DNA of 46,991 nucleotides. Source: Myxococcales bacterium. Its GTDB lineage: Bacteria; Myxococcota_A; Bradymonadia; Bradymonadales; Bradymonadaceae. The stretch covers positions 1-46,991 of the forward strand of contig SLJM01000028.1 of NCBI GenBank assembly GCA_007135085.1, read 5' to 3'. How positions within the stretch are numbered: position 1 is the stretch's first letter; every line of letters begins with the position of its first letter. The notes beneath the pieces are model-generated. The model did no database searches and was not told the DNA's origin. It was given only the letters and a program-made list of their open reading frames with translations. Made by a program: the position numbers and the translations under genes. Below are positions 17,030 to 25,908 of the stretch, piece after piece.

Positions 17030-19066
17030 ATGACCCTGTATTGTCCGGAGTGTGAGACGACTTACGAGGGGGACGAGTACGAATTATGCCCTGCAGACGG
17101 CTCACGGCTCTTCCAGCTTTCGGCGTTGCAAAAGAAGGGCGATCCCCTGCTGGGCAAGATCATCGATGATCGGTTTCGGGTCGAAAAGATGCTCGGCGCC
17201 GGAGGAATGGGGGCGGTATATGTGGGCACTCAATTATCGGTGCGCCGTGAGGTGGCCATCAAAGTGCTCAGGCCCGAGTTGGCCGATCGGGAGATGATGC
17301 TGGAGCGGTTTTTCCGTGAGGCCAAGGTGGTCTCTGAGCTGACCCATCCCAATATCGTGCGCCTCGTGGAGTTCGGCCAGGATCAGGAGCTCGATCTCTT
17401 ATATCTGGTCATGGAATTGGTGCGGGGCACCGATCTGGGAGATCTTCTCAAGGGGGGGCGGCTTCGCACCAATCTGGCGCTCGAGGTGGTATACCAGGTC
17501 TGCGGTGCGCTCACCGAGCCCCACGCTCGAGGCATCGTCCACCGTGATCTGAAGCCGGAAAACCTGATCATGATGCCCATCTCCGACGGGACGCTGCAGG
17601 TCAAGGTGCTCGACTTCGGCATCGCCCGGGCCCTGGAGGGAGGGACCCAGCTGACGAAGACGGGCATGGTCTGCGGAACGCCCTCCTATATGGCCCCCGA
17701 GCAGGCTCAGAATGAGGGGTTGGACGGGCGCACCGATCTCTACGCCCTGGGGGTGATCCTCTACGAGATGATGATGGGCCAGCCCCCGTTTGTGGGGGAG
17801 TCGGGGCTGCAAATCTTGCTCAAGCATATTCAGCGCGAAGCGCCGAGGTTGAGCGAGATGATGCCCGTGGGTACCGTCCCCGACGAGGTGAGCGAGCTGG
17901 TGGAGCAATTGCTGGCCAAATCTCCGGAGCATCGGCCGGAGTCGGCGCGGGCGGTGCGCGATCGGATTGACCAGATCAGAAGTCAGCTCAAACTTCGACC
18001 GGTGCGCCTGGACGTCGGTGTTGGCGAGGAGGATCCCTTCGATGCCTGGGTTCTTCCACGGATTGCCAATAAGGGAATTAGCAAAGGCGGCAGCGAAGAC
18101 GATCTGCCGCTGGGGCTCGACGAGTTGAATACGGGCGGCGATCTGGCGTCTCCAAGAAGCACGGACGAGCTCGACTCACAGGAGACGCAGGTCCATCAGC
18201 GACGCCAGACCGACAAGGAGTTCATCGGGGCAGCAGAAACTCTGACGGCCACCCCGTCGGGGGCGAGGCCGGCGATGGGCAGCGGCGCCGATAGAGCAGA
18301 ACCGGCTCCAGCTGGCGACAAGAGTGGAGAGCAGTCATCTCAACAGGTGGAGCCGCGGCGCACGAAGAAGAAAAAAGAGTCCACCCAGGTCGTGGCTGCC
18401 TCGGTTTCCTCGGCATCGCCCGGTGAGACCGAGGCGGTGATGGAGCCGGCACAATCGACGGGCGGTGATAAGAAATTGGTGGCGATTCTGGTGGTAATCG
18501 CCGCCGTCGGTGTATTGGCGATGACCGTCGTGGCGGGAGTGCTCGTCTATCAACTCATCGGTGATGCCGACGATGATCGCAGGCAGGCCGACGCCGTCAG
18601 CGTCGAAGATGGAGAAGAAGAAGAGAGCGTCCAGGAAGCAGACGAAGAGGATGGCGAGCGAGAGGAAGCGGCGGCGACAGATGCCATCGACGAAGGCAAG
18701 GCGGTGGCGATTGAACTCGAGTCACAGGTACGGTCGCTCAGCGAGGAAACGGTCGAGGTGGGTGAGACCGACGACGCCGTCGGAGCCGAGTCCTCCGGAC
18801 CTGCAGGTGGTAGAGAGCAAACACGGCCGGTACGACAGATGGAGCGGGAACCGGAACCGGAACCAGAACCGGTGGCCGAAGAGCGAACCGAGGCACGAGC
18901 GGAACAGGTAGTTGAGAAAGAAAGGGATGACCCAGAAGACGATGTGGCGAGTTCGCCACCACCGCCGGAACGAGCGGAGCAGGAGGAGTCAGACGATGCC
19001 GAAGACGATCGCGATCAAGGGCGGCTGGAGCAGATATTCGAAGGTGGACGGTTTCGCGGAGATTAA
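17030..19066 (+). CDS. Transmembrane Ser/Thr protein kinase with N-terminal zinc-ribbon-like motif
   Basis: 678 residues from ATG 17030 (the first Met after a long non-coding-looking extension). Residues 1-25 (CPECETTYEGDEYELCPADG) resemble a small zinc ribbon, common before myxobacterial kinases. The kinase domain (about 45-315) has all key elements: LGAGGMGAVY, the VAIKVL Lys, HRDLKPENLI, DFGIA and SYMAPEQA. A charged linker with SxxEP-rich sequence precedes a single membrane helix (about 481-510). The extracytoplasmic part is a low-complexity Glu/Asp/Pro tail including EPEPEPEP and a PPPP stretch. It should phosphorylate cytoplasmic targets. It is the first gene of a tight operon: the TPR/PEGA gene starts 1 base after its stop, and the methyltransferase follows that by 5 bases. 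Confidence 0.92.
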   Translation: MTLYCPECETTYEGDEYELCPADGSRLFQLSALQKKGDPLLGKIIDDRFRVEKMLGAGGMGAVYVGTQLSVRREVAIKVLRPELADREMMLERFFREAKVVSELTHPNIVRLVEFGQDQELDLLYLVMELVRGTDLGDLLKGGRLRTNLALEVVYQVCGALTEPHARGIVHRDLKPENLIMMPISDGTLQVKVLDFGIARALEGGTQLTKTGMVCGTPSYMAPEQAQNEGLDGRTDLYALGVILYEMMMGQPPFVGESGLQILLKHIQREAPRLSEMMPVGTVPDEVSELVEQLLAKSPEHRPESARAVRDRIDQIRSQLKLRPVRLDVGVGEEDPFDAWVLPRIANKGISKGGSEDDLPLGLDELNTGGDLASPRSTDELDSQETQVHQRRQTDKEFIGAAETLTATPSGARPAMGSGADRAEPAPAGDKSGEQSSQQVEPRRTKKKKESTQVVAASVSSASPGETEAVMEPAQSTGGDKKLVAILVVIAAVGVLAMTVVAGVLVYQLIGDADDDRRQADAVSVEDGEEEESVQEADEEDGEREEAAATDAIDEGKAVAIELESQVRSLSEETVEVGETDDAVGAESSGPAGGREQTRPVRQMEREPEPEPEPVAEERTEARAEQVVEKERDDPEDDVASSPPPPERAEQEESDDAEDDRDQGRLEQIFEGGRFRGD

Positions 19067-19067
19067 T

Positions 19068-20078
19068 GTGAGAGCTTCGAGGCCGCTGTGGCTGATTCTA
19101 CTCGTGGTGGTGGTCACCTCCTTTGGTGCCATGGCGCCTGCTTTTGCTTCCGGTGGCCATGCCCACCTCTTCGAGCAATTGACGCCAGAGCAGGAAGAGG
19201 AAGTGTTGCATCTGCTGGAGTTGGCCGAGGAGGCCTACGATGACGGCCAATTTCGCACCGCCCTGGCCCGATTTAATGAGGCCTATGCTTTGTTTCCGCA
19301 CCCTGATCTGCTGTTCCGAATCGGCCGATGTTACGAGCAGTTGGAGAATTATGAATTGGCCATTCAGCATTATCGACATTTCTTGGAGGAGGTGCCCGAC
19401 GCCCGGGAGCGGGGGCGGATCGAGCAGAATATTTCGAGGCTCGAGGAGCGCGTCGGTGAGCAGATGAGTCTGGTTCGCATCGAGACTTTTCCGATCGGCG
19501 CCAGCCTCTATGTAGACGATCCGGATACGGCGCCCGTCGGTGAGACGCCGCGGGATATCACGCTGCGGCCCGGCAATTATGTGATCATCATCAAAAAAGA
19601 GGGATATGAAACGGAGCGCCAGACCGTCCATCTCGAGCGTGGCGAGCAGTTGCGCTACCAATTGCGGCTCACCGAAATAGAGAGCGATGCCGATGGGAGT
19701 TCGCGCTCCCGATCGGGCGGGGCCTCCGTGGATTGGTGGAAGCCCGTGGTCTCCGTGGCCCTTGTGGGCGTGGGCGGGGTGGCGCTCTTTCAGGCCGCCG
19801 GTCATCAGACCACCCATCGAGAGTACGAAGCGGAGCTCGACGATCTGCGCGGCGCCGAAGGGACGCCGGACGAGCAGGCGCGGCGGGCCTATCTGCGTGA
19901 GCAATCGCCGGTGGAGCGGTCATTGGCGGTGACCTACGGAGTGGTGGGCGGCGTCTCGTTATTGGGAGCAGTGGCGTTTACCACGTGGTGGATGTTGAGC
20001 GATCGAAGCACGATGGCTTCCGTCGGAATCAGTCCGACCAGAGATGGGGTGAGCGTCGGTGTATTCGGTCGATTTTGA
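19068..20078 (+). CDS. Exported TPR/PEGA-domain protein
   Basis: 336 residues from GTG 19068, which follows the kinase stop by one base and has GGAG 6 bases upstream. A signal peptide (to about residue 27, ...APAFASG) is followed by TPR-like helices (about 40-115: AYDDGQFRTALARFNEAYAL), a PEGA domain (about 140-205: RIETFPIGASLYVDDPDTAP, GNYVIIIKKEGYETERQTV) and two hydrophobic stretches near 226-244 and 287-306. It ends in GVSVGVFGRF, a tail similar to that of the PEGA protein at 44654-45772. TPR-PEGA proteins are frequent envelope proteins in myxobacteria; their targets are unknown. Co-expression with the kinase suggests a shared envelope-sensing role (inference). Confidence 0.88.
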   Translation: MRASRPLWLILLVVVVTSFGAMAPAFASGGHAHLFEQLTPEQEEEVLHLLELAEEAYDDGQFRTALARFNEAYALFPHPDLLFRIGRCYEQLENYELAIQHYRHFLEEVPDARERGRIEQNISRLEERVGEQMSLVRIETFPIGASLYVDDPDTAPVGETPRDITLRPGNYVIIIKKEGYETERQTVHLERGEQLRYQLRLTEIESDADGSSRSRSGGASVDWWKPVVSVALVGVGGVALFQAAGHQTTHREYEAELDDLRGAEGTPDEQARRAYLREQSPVERSLAVTYGVVGGVSLLGAVAFTTWWMLSDRSTMASVGISPTRDGVSVGVFGRF

Positions 20079-20083
20079 GTAAA

Positions 20084-22123
20084 ATGAACCAACAGATAGG
20101 GGGAGGCAGAGAGGACGCGGCCGAGGCGGTGGCGCGACATCTGTCCAGGCTTCTCGAGGAATGGAGCGAAGGGGGACAAGAGACGTCGGCCGAACGTCTG
20201 CGCCGGTCTATATTGGAGGCCGGTTGGCGAGAGATGGCAAAGCGCCGTGAGCTCGATTGGCGTGGTTGGGGCGAAGGTGGCGACGGTGATTGCGATCCCT
20301 TTGTGGCTTCCAGGGTCGCCGAGTGGCCAGAGGAGATCTGGGCCGACCCCCATGGGTTGGGGTGGATCCACGAGCAATTTGCGGCCAGGGCCCGTCACGC
20401 CAGCTTTGCCGGACACGTCCAGCGCGAGGAGAAACATCAAAACGCCACGGTGAGCACCCAATTATATACGCCGCGGTGGATCGCCGATGCCCTTGCGGAC
20501 GAGACGTTTCGATTGGCCGAATCCGACGAACCGGCCGTACTCGACCCCGCCGTGGGCGGCGGCCAGATGTTGCTCGCCGCGCTGGAACGCCTCGCCGAAG
20601 CGGCCCCCGACGGGCTCGCAGAACGATGGGCACAAAAGTTGTGGGGCCTTGATCTGGATCGGCAGGTGGTCGACGTGGCCAGACGAACTCTGGCGCTTGA
20701 AATCGGGCGAATCAAGGGGCAGCGCTCGCCAGAGGCGGAGGCGGTGCTCAAAGAGCAGATCTTCGCCGCCGACGGACTGACCTGTGACCGCGGTGGGCCC
20801 TGGCAGGTGGTGTTGACCAATCCGCCCTATATGGGCTGGCGCTCCATGCCCGGTGAATTGCGGGAGGCGCTGGACCCTCGGTTTCGGCCCTATCATAGTG
20901 ATTTATTCTCCGCCTTCATCGCTCGCTGTCACGAATTGGCAGAGCAGGCGGTGGGGATCCTGGCCCAGCAGTCGATCTGGTATTTGCGTCGCTTCGAGAA
21001 GGCGCGGCGCCATCTGATGAGCGGTGGGGAGATCTCACTTTTTTTGCATCTCGGCGCCGGCGCCTTCTGGAATCTCGACGGTGAGAAAGCGAGCGTCGTA
21101 GCGTTTGCTCAACGCTCGAAAGAGAGCGCTCAGGACTGCGGCCAGACCGATGTCTGGGATCTGAGAACGCTGAGAACCCCCGGGGAGAAACAGCGCGCCT
21201 TTATCGCGGGTGATCGGCGCTACCTATCGCATTTCGACGCCCAATCCACAGCGGCGATCCCGGGCCGGCCCTTTTGCCACGACCTCTCGCCAGAATTGAG
21301 GGCCCTATTTGCGACGATGCCGGCCCTTCAGGAGTTGGCCGACGTACCGGGGGGGCAGAATAAGACTGGAAAGAATAAGCGCTTCGTCAGGGCATGGGCC
21401 GACGTACCGGCCGAAGCACTTCGCTTTGTTGAGGCCCTGGGCGGTCGGGGAGACGAGGCGGGCCGGTGGGTCTTCTATAGCAAGGGCGGTCGCTTCGCCC
21501 CCTGGTGGGGCAATTGGGATTGGGTCGTCGATTGGAGTGATGAGGCGCGTCGATTCTACGATTCGAATCGAACGTCGAACCTCCTCGATCAGCGCTATTG
21601 GTTTCGCCAGGGCATCGTCTACACCGACTTTGGTGGAAAGCGTTTCAACGCGCGATGGATGCCGCCGGGATGTGTCTTCGATATGACCGGGCCGGCGATC
21701 TTTCCGGAAGAGCATTGGTGGCCGGGGTTAGACGAGAAGACCCGGATCGGCGCAGCCCTGGCGATCCTCAATTCGTCGCCGGCGCGACGAATGTTGAGGG
21801 CCCTGAATCCGACCCTCCACTTCCAGGTGCGAAACTTGCGAGCCTTGCCCGTTCCCGAACTAGGCGAAGAAGAGGCGGCGGCGTTGGCAAAAGACGTGTG
21901 GGCCATCGTCGATGGCGTACGGTGGCTGCACGGACTCGTCGAGGGCGATCCCCTGGAGGGTAGCCAGGCCGAGGTGGGAGAGCCCGCAGCGCTCTTAGAG
22001 CGCCTGGTGCGGCTGGAGGCGGATGTGGACCTTCGGGTTTGTGAGGCCTACGGCGTGGCCCGGGAGCCGATCGACTCGGCCAGGGTCTGCGATCATCATC
22101 GGCTAGCGAAAATATTGAGGTAG
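20084..22123 (+). CDS. Short PglX-like DNA adenine N6-methyltransferase
   Basis: 679 residues; ATG 20084 is 5 bases after the previous stop. Motif I (AdoMet binding) is DPAVGGGQMLL near 153 and the amino-methyltransferase catalytic motif IV is NPPY near 245, so it should methylate adenine. Flanking motifs point to the PglX family of BREX systems: LGWIHEQF and STQLYTPRWIADAL before motif I, and in the C-terminal half WVFYSKGGRFAPWWGN, VVDW and FNARWMPPGCVFDMTGPAIF. It is about half the usual PglX length (about 1,200 residues). No other BREX genes (pglZ, brxC, brxL, brxA/B) and no nuclease are present, so it looks like an orphan methyltransferase embedded in a kinase/PEGA operon. The recognition site cannot be predicted. 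Confidence 0.85.
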   Translation: MNQQIGGGREDAAEAVARHLSRLLEEWSEGGQETSAERLRRSILEAGWREMAKRRELDWRGWGEGGDGDCDPFVASRVAEWPEEIWADPHGLGWIHEQFAARARHASFAGHVQREEKHQNATVSTQLYTPRWIADALADETFRLAESDEPAVLDPAVGGGQMLLAALERLAEAAPDGLAERWAQKLWGLDLDRQVVDVARRTLALEIGRIKGQRSPEAEAVLKEQIFAADGLTCDRGGPWQVVLTNPPYMGWRSMPGELREALDPRFRPYHSDLFSAFIARCHELAEQAVGILAQQSIWYLRRFEKARRHLMSGGEISLFLHLGAGAFWNLDGEKASVVAFAQRSKESAQDCGQTDVWDLRTLRTPGEKQRAFIAGDRRYLSHFDAQSTAAIPGRPFCHDLSPELRALFATMPALQELADVPGGQNKTGKNKRFVRAWADVPAEALRFVEALGGRGDEAGRWVFYSKGGRFAPWWGNWDWVVDWSDEARRFYDSNRTSNLLDQRYWFRQGIVYTDFGGKRFNARWMPPGCVFDMTGPAIFPEEHWWPGLDEKTRIGAALAILNSSPARRMLRALNPTLHFQVRNLRALPVPELGEEEAAALAKDVWAIVDGVRWLHGLVEGDPLEGSQAEVGEPAALLERLVRLEADVDLRVCEAYGVAREPIDSARVCDHHRLAKILR

Positions 22124-22164
22124 GTTTGGGGATCAGGCGCGGCGAGGTTGAGGACAGATGCGGT

Positions 22165-22959
22165 TCATCGAGGTGAATCGCTGAGTGCCGAGCTGGTGGA
22201 GGGTTCGGAGTGCCCTCGTAATTCGACCAATTCGAAGTAGATCTGAGCCATGACATCGTCGACCTGGGCGGGCCAGGCGGGATAAGCCTCGCCAAATTCA
22301 TCGAGGCGTTGGTCCAGTTCCTGGAGGTGCTGACGATGGTCGTCGAGGCGGGTCATCGTCTCGCGCCAGCCACGGGTGCTATATCGGCCCCGTCGCCGGC
22401 GCAGATCGGTCTCCAACTGGCGGAGCATGGCCCGCTCGTCGGCGATGAAATCGCGGTGCTCCGTGATGACCTCAGGAATATTCGATAGCCTCAGGCGAAG
22501 GCTGCCGCGAAGGATGCGGGCCTGATCGATGACGTAGAGAAGTTGGAGGGCGTCGTCACGGGATGAGGTGGAGACCTGGTCGAGCCGTTCCAATAATTGC
22601 GGGGCATGGGTGGGGCGGCAGGTCAGCGGGGTACCCTCCAGGCCGGCCACTGGAGTGGTCAGTCCTTCGTACTCGGTGTTGAGGCAGTTCATGGCGACCA
22701 ACCTCAACAGGGAATGGGGAAGGTCCAAGGGCCCCAGCACTTCCAGCAGCGAGGTGAAGCCCTCGCTCAAGTCCTGGAGACGTTCAATATCGGCGAGGAT
22801 GGACTCTTGAGAAGCGTCGATGGAGTGAAGCCGAGTTTCTACGGCTCGCTCAGACGGTGAGAGATCGGGAGGGTCCGGGTCGGGGACGGTAGCGCATCCG
22901 GGGGTCACCACCAGAGCGGCGGTGACCCCCATCAGCAAGAGCATGACGAAGAGTTTCAT
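22165..22959 (-). CDS. Predicted lipoprotein, helical, unknown function
   Basis: 264 residues. The signal peptide ends in a lipobox-like VTPGC at about residue 22. The mature protein is rich in charged helices with Leu heptads (for example SIDASQESILADIERLQDL and ETDLRRRRGRY-like basic patches) and has two further Cys (in MNCLNTEYEG and LTCRPTHAP) that may form a disulfide outside the cytoplasm. No known domain recognised. It starts 10 bases after the OmpA-like lipoprotein gene ends, on the same strand, so the two probably form an envelope operon. It converges on the methyltransferase gene. Confidence 0.75.
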   Translation of the reverse strand: MKLFVMLLLMGVTAALVVTPGCATVPDPDPPDLSPSERAVETRLHSIDASQESILADIERLQDLSEGFTSLLEVLGPLDLPHSLLRLVAMNCLNTEYEGLTTPVAGLEGTPLTCRPTHAPQLLERLDQVSTSSRDDALQLLYVIDQARILRGSLRLRLSNIPEVITEHRDFIADERAMLRQLETDLRRRRGRYSTRGWRETMTRLDDHRQHLQELDQRLDEFGEAYPAWPAQVDDVMAQIYFELVELRGHSEPSTSSALSDSPR

Positions 22960-22969
22960 GGGGTGGTGA

Positions 22970-23812
22970 TCAGCTCTCCGAGAGAAGGTCTTCCGGAATC
23001 GAGGGCAGCTCGTCGATGGTGGGCATCAAGATGATCTCGATGCGGCGATTCAATGCCCGGGTCTCGGGATCGTCGTTGCTGGCGATGGGATCGTATTCCC
23101 CATAGCCGGCGGCTGCAAGATTTGTGGGATCCACACCGTTTTCCTGTAGGAATTGGACCACCTCGACGGCGCGGGCCGTGGACAGCTCCCAATTGGAGCC
23201 AAAGCGGGCCGATCGAATCGGCACGTTGTCGGTGTGGCCGGCGATGAGGAAGCTGCGGTTTTCGAAATCCTGAAGGACTTCGGCCAGCTCCACCAGGGCT
23301 TCCTGGCCTTCGTTTTTAATGTCCGTGCGGCCCGAATCGAAGAGAATATCGTCGGCCAGATTGATGACCATTCGGCCGTCGCGGATCGTCACCGAGAGCT
23401 GTCCCGCTTCGACCATGCTGGCCAACTGAGAAGCCACGTGGCGGTAGACCTGGAGGCGTTCTTCGGTCTGGCGGCGGGCTTCGCGCAATTCGTCGAGCTC
23501 CTCGCGGCTGGCCTCCAGGGCTTCTTCGAGAGAACCCTTTCGCGATTCATAGAGAGCCAGATCGCCTTTGGTCACTTCCAGCTCCTCCTGGAGAGATGCT
23601 TTTTCGGCGCTGACCTCGTCGATGCGGTCGTTGAGGGCGGCGATTTCGCCGCTGAGCTGTTCTTCCAGGTCGGCTTTGGCTCGCTGTGTATCGGCGAGCT
23701 CCATCTGCGTATTTTCTAAAAACGCCAGAACCTCATCGTGTTCCTCTTGTGGCACTCCACAGGCGGTGAGGAGAAAGACGATGAGAAGGGCGACAAAAGA
23801 AGAGCGAACCAT
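22970..23812 (-). CDS. OmpA-family lipoprotein with coiled coil
   Basis: 280 residues from ATG 23812, with GGAGG 5 bases upstream. A signal peptide with lipobox LLTAC anchors it to the membrane. Residues about 25-135 form a long coiled coil (heptads such as ADLEEQLSGEIAALNDRIDE). The C-terminal OmpA/MotB-like peptidoglycan-binding domain (about 150-265) has DILFDSGRTDIKNEGQ, IAGHTDNVPIRSARFGSNWE, LSTARAVEVVQFL and ALNRRIEI, with the conserved Asp and Arg that bind diaminopimelate. It should tie the outer membrane, or a coiled-coil partner, to the cell wall. Probably co-transcribed with the downstream lipoprotein. Confidence 0.92.
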   Translation of the reverse strand: MVRSSFVALLIVFLLTACGVPQEEHDEVLAFLENTQMELADTQRAKADLEEQLSGEIAALNDRIDEVSAEKASLQEELEVTKGDLALYESRKGSLEEALEASREELDELREARRQTEERLQVYRHVASQLASMVEAGQLSVTIRDGRMVINLADDILFDSGRTDIKNEGQEALVELAEVLQDFENRSFLIAGHTDNVPIRSARFGSNWELSTARAVEVVQFLQENGVDPTNLAAAGYGEYDPIASNDDPETRALNRRIEIILMPTIDELPSIPEDLLSES

Positions 23813-24018
23813 GAGAACCTCCAGATTACGGAATTGGGTGTGGCGTCGATGGTGCCAACAAAGGGAACATATCGCGCACGTTGCGCGTGAGAAGAAAGAT
23901 TGGCAATGGCAAATATGCTGTTGAGCTAACAAATAGAATAGCCGGAGCGCGAAGTAGATAAAAGAGGGCAGCGCCGGCTTTTACGACTCGTTGCAAGCCC
24001 GCTACATGGTTGCAGAGA

Positions 24019-25719
24019 TCACTCGAAAAGAAGGCTATGCACCATTTCAGCGAGGTTTTCAGGGCTAAAGGGCTTTTCCAGGAAGGGATCGTCCGGGCTG
24101 ATTCCGCGGGAGGAAAAGAGGTTGGCTCGATCGTGGCCCGACATATAGAGGACCTGGGCCTGAGCGTGGTGCTCGCGAATACGTCTGAGTAGTTCGGGGC
24201 CGTTCATACCCGGCATAGTGACGTCGGTGACCACCAGATCGAGCTCATCGCCGCAGGCCCGCGATAATTGAAGCGCCTCTTCGGGGCCGCGGGCGCTGAT
24301 GACCTCGACGTCCAAATCTTGGAGTACCAGGGAGGCAAAATCACGCAGGTCCGGTTGATCGTCGACGACCAGTACGGTGGGCAGACGTGGCTCTTCGGAA
24401 GCGTCCTGGCCATCGACGCGGTGGAGGTACATCGTAAAGGTCGTGCCCTGGCCGGGGGTGCTCTGTACGTCGATGATGCCGTCCTGCTGGGAGACGATCC
24501 CGTAGGTGGTGGACAGACCGAAGCCGTGATTGCGATCGGTGGACTTGGTGGTGAAAAAGGGTTCGAAGATATGGGGGATGATCTCCGGGGGGATGCCGTC
24601 GCCGTCATCGTCGACCTCGATGAGGACGTAGGGCCCGGGATCGATCTTCAATCGCTGAGCCAGGGCGTCGTCGACGCGAGTATTTCGGGTTCGGATAACC
24701 AGGTTCCCGCCGTCCTGCATGGCCTCTCGGGCGTTGACCACGAGGTTCATCAACACCTGTTGGAATTGAGAGGCGTCGAACTGAATCTTGCCCAACTGAT
24801 CTTGGAGGCGGACCTGGAGCTCAATATCGTCGCCCAGAAGGCGGTCGAACATGGTCTCCATATCGTTGATCAGGGTGTTGACGTCGATGGCCGAGGGAGT
24901 GCTGGAGTCGGAGCGGGAAAAGGCCAGCAGTTGGTCGATGAGTTCCGCGGCGTGATGGCCGGCCTTGTTGATCTCGCGGGCATGGCGAGCGACGGGTATA
25001 TCGTCGTCGAGTTGATTCATGGCCAGCTTGCTATAGCCGATGATGAGGGTGAGCAGGTTATTGAAGTCATGGGCGATGCCGCTGGCAAGGCGCCCCAGAG
25101 TCTCCATGCGATGAGATTCGCGAAGTTGCTGCTCTAATTCGTCTTTTTCCCGCTCCGTATGGCGCTCGGCGGTGACGTCGACCAGGGCGCTTCGACAATG
25201 AAGATCGCCGGTCTGAGAGTTGTCGACGGCGACACTCCACATCTTGAGATAGACCGTGGCTCCCGTAATGAGTTCGACGGCCAGGCGGCATTGATGGACG
25301 CCTGTGCCGGCGGCGACCTCTTCGAGGTGGCGTCGCAAATGGTGGCGGTGGGAGGGGTGAACGTGGTCTTTGAGGAAGCTGCTTTCCAGTGTAGACCTGC
25401 TGACCCCCAGGAGTTCAGCGGCTCGATAATTGGAGTCGCTGACGGCACCGTCGAAAGAGAGGGTCAAATAGCCCACGGGAGCGTGGCAGTAGAGGTCGCG
25501 AAACTTTTCGAATTCTTGTTCAGTCTCGGCGTTCTGGCGTTGGAGTTCTTCGTTTTTTAGCTCCAGCTCGATACGCTGGAGTCGAAGCTCACGGATAAGC
25601 TCGGCCGGGGGGAGGGATTCGTCGTCAACCAATCTTTCGGAGTCTTCCAGCACTGCCTCAGCCCGCCGGCGAAGTTCGCGGGCCATTGCGTCGCTCAGAC
25701 TGCCTTTGATTGAGTTCAT
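24019..25719 (-). CDS. Hybrid sensor histidine kinase (PAS-HisKA-HATPase-REC)
   Basis: 566 residues if started at ATG 25719; a GTG at 25797 gives 26 more residues and sits directly after AGGA, too close for a good ribosome site, so the start is uncertain. A helical N-terminus (1-70) precedes a PAS domain (about 75-190, DLYCHAPVGYLTLSFDG). The HisKA box GRLASGIAHDFNNLLTLIIG (phospho-His near 216), the N-box VVNAREAMQDG, the G boxes DDGDGIPPE and GFGLSTTYGIV are intact. A C-terminal receiver domain (about 445-562) has phospho-acceptor Asp near 499 (VVTDVTMPGMNG) and the Lys in EKPFSPENL. No membrane helix, so it senses an internal signal and relays phosphate through its own REC domain. No cognate regulator adjoins it. 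Confidence 0.93.
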   Translation of the reverse strand: MNSIKGSLSDAMARELRRRAEAVLEDSERLVDDESLPPAELIRELRLQRIELELKNEELQRQNAETEQEFEKFRDLYCHAPVGYLTLSFDGAVSDSNYRAAELLGVSRSTLESSFLKDHVHPSHRHHLRRHLEEVAAGTGVHQCRLAVELITGATVYLKMWSVAVDNSQTGDLHCRSALVDVTAERHTEREKDELEQQLRESHRMETLGRLASGIAHDFNNLLTLIIGYSKLAMNQLDDDIPVARHAREINKAGHHAAELIDQLLAFSRSDSSTPSAIDVNTLINDMETMFDRLLGDDIELQVRLQDQLGKIQFDASQFQQVLMNLVVNAREAMQDGGNLVIRTRNTRVDDALAQRLKIDPGPYVLIEVDDDGDGIPPEIIPHIFEPFFTTKSTDRNHGFGLSTTYGIVSQQDGIIDVQSTPGQGTTFTMYLHRVDGQDASEEPRLPTVLVVDDQPDLRDFASLVLQDLDVEVISARGPEEALQLSRACGDELDLVVTDVTMPGMNGPELLRRIREHHAQAQVLYMSGHDRANLFSSRGISPDDPFLEKPFSPENLAEMVHSLLFE

Positions 25720-25855
25720 GAAATTACCAGTATTCACAATAGAGTCGGTGATATACAACTCATCAATGGAAATACAGTCCCTGGGGACTTCCACCACTCC
25801 TACTGCGTTATATATAGTATTAGAGACTAGTAAAAAAAACGTTTGGTGACAATCG

Positions 25856-25896
25856 AAAAACAGGGCCAGGGGCTGACGCGATCGCCCCTGACCCTG
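25856..25896 (-). terminator. Intrinsic terminator after the amidase gene
   Basis: CAGGGCCAGGGGC (25861-25873) and GCCCCTGACCCTG (25884-25896) form a 13-bp stem with one mismatch around a 10-base loop. On the minus strand the stem is followed at once by five T (25860-25856). It begins 13 bases after the amidase stop codon, closing the operon that starts with the repeat lipoprotein at 29946. Confidence 0.8.
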
Positions 25897-25908
25897 TGTG
25901 GAGCGGGA

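Noticed and set aside
23873-23887. Inverted repeat CGCGCA-CGT-TGCGCG about 60 bases before the OmpA-like gene
   Set aside because: Only 6 bp, expected by chance in GC-rich DNA, with no promoter elements that place it convincingly; kept here as a possible operator only.
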